DNA of 64,000 nucleotides from positions 248,001 through 312,000 of the forward strand of contig NZ_RCZH01000008.1 in assembly GCF_006438875.1 (NCBI RefSeq), in the 5' to 3' direction. A model generated the notes under the pieces. It made no database searches, was not told where the DNA came from, and saw only the letters and a list, made by a program, of their open reading frames with translations. Positions 61,885-64,000 of this stretch are shown in pieces. Each line of letters opens with the position of its first letter. Within the stretch, counting starts at the first letter, position 1. The translations under genes and the position numbers were made by a program. This stretch comes from Flavobacterium pectinovorum. GTDB lineage: Bacteria; Bacteroidota; Bacteroidia; Flavobacteriales; Flavobacteriaceae.

Positions 61885-62667
61885 TTAGAAATCCTTACTG
61901 CTTTTTAAGTTTTTCAAATTAGGGAAGAAATCAATTCCGGTCATTTTCTCCAAAGTTTCAATAGGAACTACAAAATCATATAGTGACTTATCGCTATCTT
62001 CATTCGGAACCAGAAAAGCAATTGCTTTATGTTCTTTGCCTGATTTAGTTAGAATAATTTTATAAAAATATTTAGGGACAGCAACATTTTCTGTCCCTAT
62101 TTTTTTATCCGAATCATTCAAAATTCCGCCAGTTACCACATAAATATCATTGTATTTATCTGCCCAATAACGTGTTTTTTGTTCTAATCTATTCCAAATT
62201 CCGCTATTGAAATCATGTTTTTGAGGAGAAATATTAGAGGTGTAAAACGTATCATTATAAGCATTTTTGTCAAACTCCATGTCACCGGCAGGACAAAGAT
62301 GTCCTTTATCATAACCTGATTTTTTATAATTTCTCCAATCTGCAGAACCAGTCGTTACTTTAGGATCTTCAATAAAATAAGGACGTTTGTAATCTCCATT
62401 TTTAAGATATTCTTTCTTTAATTCATAAGCAACCCATTCAGCCTGCTCATATTTTTCATTATAAGAAAGTGTATAATATTTGTGCTTTACAATTTGTTTT
62501 GTGGTTGAAGTGGGCAAATATGCAATCGTATACAAAGAATCAGTTGTATTTTGAGCCGAAGAAAAAGGAGATTGTTTTTCTTGTAATGTTACACTTTCTG
62601 TACTACTTTCTTTTTTACAAGACCATAATACAAAACTAATTAATCCCAAAACAATATAATTCTTCAT
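61885..62667 (-). CDS. DNA/RNA non-specific endonuclease, lipoprotein
   Basis: Secreted nuclease of the NUC1/Serratia-nuclease family, 260 residues. Lipobox VLWSC with Cys17. The active-site motif is DKGH at 120-123 (DRGH in many homologues) with general base His123. Asn145 in NISPQ and Asn158 in FNSGIWNRLE match the metal-site region. Anchored by lipid in the periplasm or at the surface, it would degrade foreign or environmental nucleic acid. It converges with the MFS gene with only one base between the stops. Confidence 0.9.
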   Translation of the reverse strand: MKNYIVLGLISFVLWSCKKESSTESVTLQEKQSPFSSAQNTTDSLYTIAYLPTSTTKQIVKHKYYTLSYNEKYEQAEWVAYELKKEYLKNGDYKRPYFIEDPKVTTGSADWRNYKKSGYDKGHLCPAGDMEFDKNAYNDTFYTSNISPQKHDFNSGIWNRLEQKTRYWADKYNDIYVVTGGILNDSDKKIGTENVAVPKYFYKIILTKSGKEHKAIAFLVPNEDSDKSLYDFVVPIETLEKMTGIDFFPNLKNLKSSKDF

Positions 62668-62751
62668 ACAATAGTTTTTTTTTCAATATTTGACTCGCAA
62701 TGAGTACTTTCAAACAGATTACAAATTACTTCTTACCAGATATAAACTTAC

Positions 62752-62790
62752 AAAAAAACGCTCCATAAATTTAAATTTATGGAGCGTTTT
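62752..62790 (-). terminator. Terminator of the tail-specific protease gene
   Basis: AAAACGCTCCATAAAT pairs with ATTTATGGAGCGTTTT; on the minus strand it is followed by a T run. Confidence 0.9.
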
Positions 62791-62815
62791 AATAACAAAT
62801 TAATCCTTTGTAGAA

Positions 62816-64000
62816 CTAAGATTTTACTAATTTATCTTTTTTCATTTTTGGAGAAACAGCGTTTTTCACAAAGCCTTTAGACTGTAAATCATCTAAAACA
62901 TTTAAAGCTTCTTCTACATAAACATCTTTAGATAAAGCTTGATGCCAAGCATCTCTTTTTTCTTTTAATGTAGCGTCATTTTTCATTTCAAGTTCTTCGT
63001 AAGGCAATGATTTAAAAAGCAAACTGTTTTTATAATCTGAAATAGGTTTGTATTTTTTACCTTCATTTTCAACTTGCTCCTGAGTAGCTTTAAAGCTTGT
63101 AATATTTAAGCTATAAGTATTCTCTTTATTTTTAACATCGATCCATTTTGCATTATCTTCAATCAATTTGAATTGTGCATTTTGAGCGATTCTGTTTTTA
63201 CTATTATCAATTGCTTTAGCAAAATTTTCGTTGGAAGTCCAAGTGCTATAATCTGCAGGATCAATTTTATCCCAAGGCATTGCATTGTCAATATCACGCT
63301 CACCCATTTTTAAATAAGCATAACGATCCGGCATAACAACATCACTATGAACACCTTCTAACTGAGTAGAACCTCCGTTGATTCTGTAAAACTTTTGTCC
63401 GGTAATTTTCAAAGCTCCTAAATCTCCATAATTTGCATTACGCACAAATTGATTCAGATCAAGTACATTTTGCACCGTTCCTTTACCATAAGTTTGTTTA
63501 CTGCCAATGATAACTCCACGTTTGTAATCCTGAATTGCAGCAGCCAAAATCTCTGATGCAGATGCTGAGAAACTATTAACCATAATTACTAATGGTCCAT
63601 CCCACTCGATTTTTTTATCTTTATCGTATAAAACCTCTTTCTTTTTTCCGGCAGATTTCACCTGAACAATTGGTCCTTCTTCAATAAATAAACCTGCAAT
63701 ATCAACCACTGTAGACAAAGATCCTCCACCGTCGTCACGTACATCAAGCACAATACCATTGATGTCTTCTTTTTTCAGTCTTTCAACTTCAAGAGCGATA
63801 TCTTTTCCGGCATCACGACCATCTTTGTTTTCAAAATCAATGTAGAATTTAGGCAAATAAATCACCCCGTATTTCAATCCATTTCTTTCTACAATACTAG
63901 ATTTAGCGTATGTTTCTTCGATTTCAACAACATCTCTGACAATTGAAATCACTTTAATTGTTCCATCAACTTTTTTAACAGTAAGCTTAACTTCAGTTCC
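62816..64000 (-). CDS. Carboxy-terminal processing protease (S41/Prc family), 5' end beyond window
   Basis: Periplasmic serine protease that trims C-termini of envelope proteins. The visible part (394 codons) begins inside the PDZ domain (GTEVKLTVKKVDGTIKVISI) and continues with the S41 core: LDVRDDGGGSLSTVVDIAGL, nucleophile Ser in VMVNSFSASASEI, and Lys in QTYGKGTVQNV, which form the Ser-Lys dyad. The C-terminal 150 residues resemble the DUF3340 tail of Prc-type enzymes, so the full protein is the long Prc form (about 700 residues), by inference. A GTG at 63952 opens the longest frame in the window, but the coding sequence clearly continues to the edge. Confidence 0.92.
   Translation of the reverse strand, partial: GTEVKLTVKKVDGTIKVISIVRDVVEIEETYAKSSIVERNGLKYGVIYLPKFYIDFENKDGRDAGKDIALEVERLKKEDINGIVLDVRDDGGGSLSTVVDIAGLFIEEGPIVQVKSAGKKKEVLYDKDKKIEWDGPLVIMVNSFSASASEILAAAIQDYKRGVIIGSKQTYGKGTVQNVLDLNQFVRNANYGDLGALKITGQKFYRINGGSTQLEGVHSDVVMPDRYAYLKMGERDIDNAMPWDKIDPADYSTWTSNENFAKAIDNSKNRIAQNAQFKLIEDNAKWIDVKNKENTYSLNITSFKATQEQVENEGKKYKPISDYKNSLLFKSLPYEELEMKNDATLKEKRDAWHQALSKDVYVEEALNVLDDLQSKGFVKNAVSPKMKKDKLVKS

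Overview
The window is chromosomal DNA of a Flavobacterium-type member of Bacteroidota. It is AT-rich. Many genes are preceded by the Bacteroidota -7 box TAnnTTTG and few have Shine-Dalgarno sequences. The gene content is typical of the group: a PorT/SprT type IX secretion factor, a TamL lipoprotein, an exosortase F pair, DUF5686 and DUF4249 proteins, HYC_CC_PP, and a short primary sigma factor. No rRNA, tRNA, complete insertion sequence, prophage or CRISPR array was seen.

Layout. 1-7.8 kb (minus): membrane pyrophosphatase (cut by the window edge), soluble pyrophosphatase, a 3-methyladenine DNA glycosylase, a DUF5686 outer-membrane protein and pyruvate dehydrogenase E1 beta. 8.3-13.3 kb: etfBA, a bifunctional-nuclease-family protein, thymidylate synthase, a glycogen-binding-fold protein, a 2TM protein and dihydrofolate reductase. 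13.9-20.8 kb: ubiE-porT, a TrmH-type methyltransferase, tamL, fbaA and accD. 20.8-26.3 kb: repeat-rich DNA around an XRE regulator, a JmjC/cupin-like protein, an alcohol dehydrogenase and a MacB-like permease. 26.4-33.7 kb: purH and the rod-shape operon mreBCD-mrdA-rodA. 34.1-40.4 kb: DedA protein, a copper-type cluster (HYC_CC_PP, TonB-dependent receptor, HMA protein), xrtF and its partner, a GAF protein and a TonB-domain protein. 40.5-43.1 kb: rpsO-pnp. 56.8-58.7 kb: rpoD and rpe. 59.4-64 kb: AraC regulator with a divergent MFS pump, a DNA/RNA non-specific endonuclease and a tail-specific protease (cut by the edge).

The most unusual region lies between pnp and rpoD (43.2-56.7 kb). It holds a CDP-alcohol phosphatidyltransferase with a divergent regulator, bracketed by degenerate copies of the pnp 3' flank. 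Next comes an apparent operon of a secreted protein, an STN-type TonB-dependent receptor, a DUF4249 lipoprotein and a macroglobulin/plug-like protein. After that are a 142-residue protein, a periplasmic-TPR histidine kinase, six tandem genes for 47-50-residue peptides with a double-glycine leader, and a LytTR response regulator. The peptides share a leader core (LSRKQLQT[IV]LGG, one deviation in copy 6) and a cysteine-free core with invariant DP and RGT[KR]TS. The same core, also after Gly-Gly, ends the 142-residue protein. Kinase, peptide genes and LytTR regulator in a row resemble the ComCDE/Bln/Pln peptide-pheromone systems of Firmicutes. I therefore propose an undescribed peptide-signalling or peptide-effector system of Bacteroidota. 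No peptide exporter or maturase is encoded in the window, so export and modification are open.

Non-coding DNA carries dispersed inverted-repeat families, a tandem array of about 77-bp units, and many strong hairpin terminators. One repeat appears to supply the -33 element of the rpe promoter.
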